From assembly GCA_963784805.1 (NCBI GenBank), contig CAWASR010000028.1, positions 310,001-374,000 on the forward strand: DNA of 64,000 nt, written 5' to 3'. The position numbers were made by a program, and so were the translations under genes. The notes below the pieces were generated by a model, which was given only the letters and a program-made list of their open reading frames with translations, did not search any database and had not been told where the DNA came from. The DNA is from Roseiarcus sp963784805. GTDB taxonomy: Bacteria; Pseudomonadota; Alphaproteobacteria; Rhizobiales; Beijerinckiaceae. This document shows, piece after piece, positions 61,594 through 64,000 of this stretch (position 1 is its first letter; each line of letters begins with the position of its first letter).

Positions 61594-64000
61594 ATGAACC
61601 GACGTCAACTCTTTCTCTCGACGGCGAAAGCCGCGCTCGCGGGCGCGCTTGGCAGTCTCGCGCCTTCGGGTTGGGCAAAAGCCCAGGAGACGAAGGGCTC
61701 ACCGTCGGCCGGCGCGCCGCAGGTCACCGGCGTCCCCGGTTCGCCCGAGGCCACGACGACCCTTCCGGGGAATCAAATCCCGCCCGCGCCTCCGAAATTC
61801 GGCGGGGTGATCAAGGAGAAGGCTTCGGAGTCAACCCCATGGTGGGCCCCGCGCATCGTGCCGCCGAAAGGCGCGCCCAACGTGTTGCTGATCATGACGG
61901 ACGACGTCGGCTTCGGCGCGCCGGGGACATTTGGCGGCGTGATCCCGACGCCGGCGATGGACCGCATCGCCGCGGCGGGTCTGCGCTACACCAATTTCCA
62001 TTCGACCTCGCTCTGCTCGCCGACGCGCGCGGCGATCATCACCGGACGCAACCATCACTCGGTCGGCTTCGGGGTGGTCGGCGAAATCGCGACGGGGTTC
62101 CCGGGCTACGACTCGATCATCCCGGTCGACAAGGGCACCATCGGCACAATCCTCAAGGGGAACGGGTACGCAACCTCGTGGTTCGGCAAGGATCACAACA
62201 CGCCATTTTATCAATCGAGCCAGGCCGGGCCGTTCAATCAATGGCCCAACGGCATGGGGTTCGACTATTTCTACGGATTCGTCGGGGGGGACGCCAGTCA
62301 GTGGCAACCGAACCTGTTCCGCAACACCACGGCCATCTATCCCTTCCTGAACGATCCAAAGTGGAACCTCGAGACCGCAATGGCCGACGAGGCGATCCAG
62401 CACATCAAGGAACTCAAGGAGATCGCGCCCGACAAGCCGTTCTTCGTCTATTACGTGCCCGGCGCCACCCACGCGCCCCATCATCCGACGCCGGAGTGGA
62501 TCGAAAAGATCAGCGCCATGCACCTTTTCGACGGGGGCTGGAACAAGCTGCGGGAGACCATTTTCGCCAACCAGAAGCGTCTGGGCATCATGCCCGAAGA
62601 GGCCAAATTAACGCCGTGGCCGAAGGAGCTTCCGGAATGGGATTCGCTCAGTTGGGACGAGAAGAGACTCTTCGTCAGGCAAATGGATGTCTATGGGGCC
62701 TACCTCGCCTATGCCGACCATGAGATCGGGCGGGTCATCCAGGCCGTCGAAGATCTGGGCGAGCTCGACAACACCCTGATCTTCTATATCAGCGGCGACA
62801 ACGGCGCGAGCGCCGAAGGCATGCTCAACGGCACGCCGAACGAATTCACGACATTCAACGGCATTGCGGTGCCGGTCAAGGACCAGTTTCTGTGGTATCC
62901 GTTCTGGGGATCCGACCGGACCTTCCCGCACTTTGCGGCGGAATGGGCGTGGGCGATGGACACCCCCTTCAAGTGGGTGAAACAGGTGGCCTCGCACTTC
63001 GGCGGCACCGCCCAGGGCATGGCCGTTTCCTGGCCCGGGCGCATCAAGGACGCAGGCGGCATACGCCGCCAGTTCCATCACGTCGTCGACATCGTCCCGA
63101 CCATCCTCGAAGCGACCGGCATCCCGGCGCCCAACCTTATCGACGGCATCCAGCAGGCGCCGATCGAAGGCGTGAGCATGGCCTATACGTGGGATAAGGC
63201 GACCGCCGGCGCTGCGACCCGACACACGACGCAATATTTCGAGATGCTCGGAAATCGGGCGATCTATCACGACGGATGGGTGGCGACCACGACGCCGGTC
63301 ACGCTTCCCTGGGAGCTGAGCACCGCCCCGCCTCCGGACGTGATCACCGGGTACAAATGGGAACTCTATCACGTCAAGGACGATCCCACCCAGTTCAACG
63401 ATCTTGCTACGGAGATGCCGGACAAGCTCAAGGAAATGCAGGATATCTTCTATGCCGAGGCGAAGAAATATAACGTGCTGCCGCTCGATAATTCGACACT
63501 CGCGCGCTGGAATACGCCGCGTCCGAGCCTGACCGCCGGGCGAACGGTCTTCACCTATTCGGGCGGATTGACGGGCGTGCCGGCGAGCGCCGCGCCGGAT
63601 ATCAAGAACAAGTCGTACGTCATCACGGCCGAAGTCGAGATCCCGGAGGGCGGCGCCGAAGGCATGATCGTCACCCAGGGCGGGCGCTTCGGCGGCTATG
63701 GCCTCTTCCTCAGCAAGGGCGATCTTGGGCTCGACCGAGGCAGGGTCGTGTTCCTCTATAACCTGCTCGACCTGAAGCGCACGATGTGGGAGGGGCCGAA
63801 GTTGGAAGGCGGCAAGCACACCATCGTCTTCGATTTCAAGTCGGATGGTCCCGGCTTGGGCAAGGGCGGCACGGGCGTGCTGTATGTGGACGGAAAGGAA
63901 GTGGCGAGGAATTCGATGGATCACACCACTCCGATTACGTTCCCGGAGGACGAAACCTTCGACATCGGCGAGGACACCCGCACTGGGGTCGCGGCGGTGG
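61594..64000 (+). CDS. Tat-exported arylsulfatase (3' end outside window)
   Basis: More than 802 residues; open at the right edge. ATG 61594 gives MNRRQLFLSTAKAALAGALG, a twin-arginine signal, ending near AKAQ; an in-frame ATG at 61546 would add 16 residues. The sulfatase motif is C141-S-P-T-R (SLCSPTRAAIITGR), with Cys converted to formylglycine. Metal ligands are in LLIMTDDVGFG and YISGDNGASAEG. It has the long form of AtsA-like arylsulfatases (PDKPFFVYYVPGATHAPHH, AWAMDTPFKWVKQVASHFGG) with a C-terminal beta-rich domain. It releases sulfate from periplasmic sulfate esters. Divergent from the kinase gene. Confidence 0.92.
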   Translation, partial: MNRRQLFLSTAKAALAGALGSLAPSGWAKAQETKGSPSAGAPQVTGVPGSPEATTTLPGNQIPPAPPKFGGVIKEKASESTPWWAPRIVPPKGAPNVLLIMTDDVGFGAPGTFGGVIPTPAMDRIAAAGLRYTNFHSTSLCSPTRAAIITGRNHHSVGFGVVGEIATGFPGYDSIIPVDKGTIGTILKGNGYATSWFGKDHNTPFYQSSQAGPFNQWPNGMGFDYFYGFVGGDASQWQPNLFRNTTAIYPFLNDPKWNLETAMADEAIQHIKELKEIAPDKPFFVYYVPGATHAPHHPTPEWIEKISAMHLFDGGWNKLRETIFANQKRLGIMPEEAKLTPWPKELPEWDSLSWDEKRLFVRQMDVYGAYLAYADHEIGRVIQAVEDLGELDNTLIFYISGDNGASAEGMLNGTPNEFTTFNGIAVPVKDQFLWYPFWGSDRTFPHFAAEWAWAMDTPFKWVKQVASHFGGTAQGMAVSWPGRIKDAGGIRRQFHHVVDIVPTILEATGIPAPNLIDGIQQAPIEGVSMAYTWDKATAGAATRHTTQYFEMLGNRAIYHDGWVATTTPVTLPWELSTAPPPDVITGYKWELYHVKDDPTQFNDLATEMPDKLKEMQDIFYAEAKKYNVLPLDNSTLARWNTPRPSLTAGRTVFTYSGGLTGVPASAAPDIKNKSYVITAEVEIPEGGAEGMIVTQGGRFGGYGLFLSKGDLGLDRGRVVFLYNLLDLKRTMWEGPKLEGGKHTIVFDFKSDGPGLGKGGTGVLYVDGKEVARNSMDHTTPITFPEDETFDIGEDTRTGVAAV

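Overview
The window looks like a high-GC chromosomal segment of an alphaproteobacterium of the Hyphomicrobiales (Rhizobiales) type. The evidence is combined: a LysR regulator of the LsrB/VtlR type directly after trxB, a Ros/MucR-family regulator, a SAM-II riboswitch in front of metZ, the gene orders infA-maf-yacG and pgsA-moaD-moaE, a short-form psd-pssA pair, and frequent ATGA overlaps. No rRNA or tRNA gene was seen. A methylotroph-like relative is possible but is only a guess.

Region 1 (1-15.8 kb) is a surface-polysaccharide locus broken up by insertion sequences. It holds a partial LpxA-like acyltransferase, two paralogous DegT/DnrJ sugar aminotransferases, two GT61 glycosyltransferases, two SAM methyltransferases and a sulfotransferase. 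It also holds a tight minus-strand operon of aminotransferase, FkbH-like HAD protein, acyl carrier protein, GNAT acetyltransferase and VOC protein. That operon reads as a cassette that loads an acyl group on an ACP and passes it to an amino sugar. The FkbH gene is frameshifted near its end. Between the GT61 genes, 3.3-5.6 kb is a graveyard of IS630, IS481, IS256, IS30 and IS66 pieces, followed by an intact IS1595-family element with inverted repeats and an 8-bp target duplication.

Region 2 (15.8-26.8 kb) is an accessory island. It contains a truncated tyrosine recombinase, an IS30 joined to a frameshifted IS256 that has also cut off a Ku gene, a MerR regulator, IS66 scraps, and a phage/plasmid-type recombination module (ERF annealing protein with an HNH-like tail, YqaJ-type exonuclease, RarA/MgsA C-terminal-like protein). 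After these come a broken IS481-like transposase and about 700 bp of AT-rich non-coding DNA with 21-bp and 22-bp iteron-like repeats in a module repeated at a 350-bp offset, possibly a relic plasmid origin.

Region 3 (26.8-35.4 kb) carries a rhamnan-synthesis-F-like protein, a periplasmic binding protein translationally coupled to a choline-sulfatase, a small orphan protein, a 1045-residue TIR-STAND-TPR protein resembling bacterial NLR-type immune receptors, and a glutathione S-transferase.

Region 4 (35.4-57 kb) is mostly core: trxB-lsrB, EthD protein, secE-nusG, rpsU, a TPR lipoprotein, accB-accC, a molybdopterin oxidoreductase, SAM-II riboswitch-metZ, YidB and GlsB/YeaQ-type proteins, pgsA-moaD-moaE, upp, mucR, an Atm1-type ABC exporter with psd-pssA, a secreted trypsin-like protease with a small partner, and infA-maf-yacG.

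Region 5 (56.8-64 kb) holds a response regulator coupled to a multi-GAF histidine kinase. The kinase carries a near-perfect 1047-bp tandem duplication followed by a 1-nt deletion. A Tat-exported arylsulfatase runs off the end of the window.
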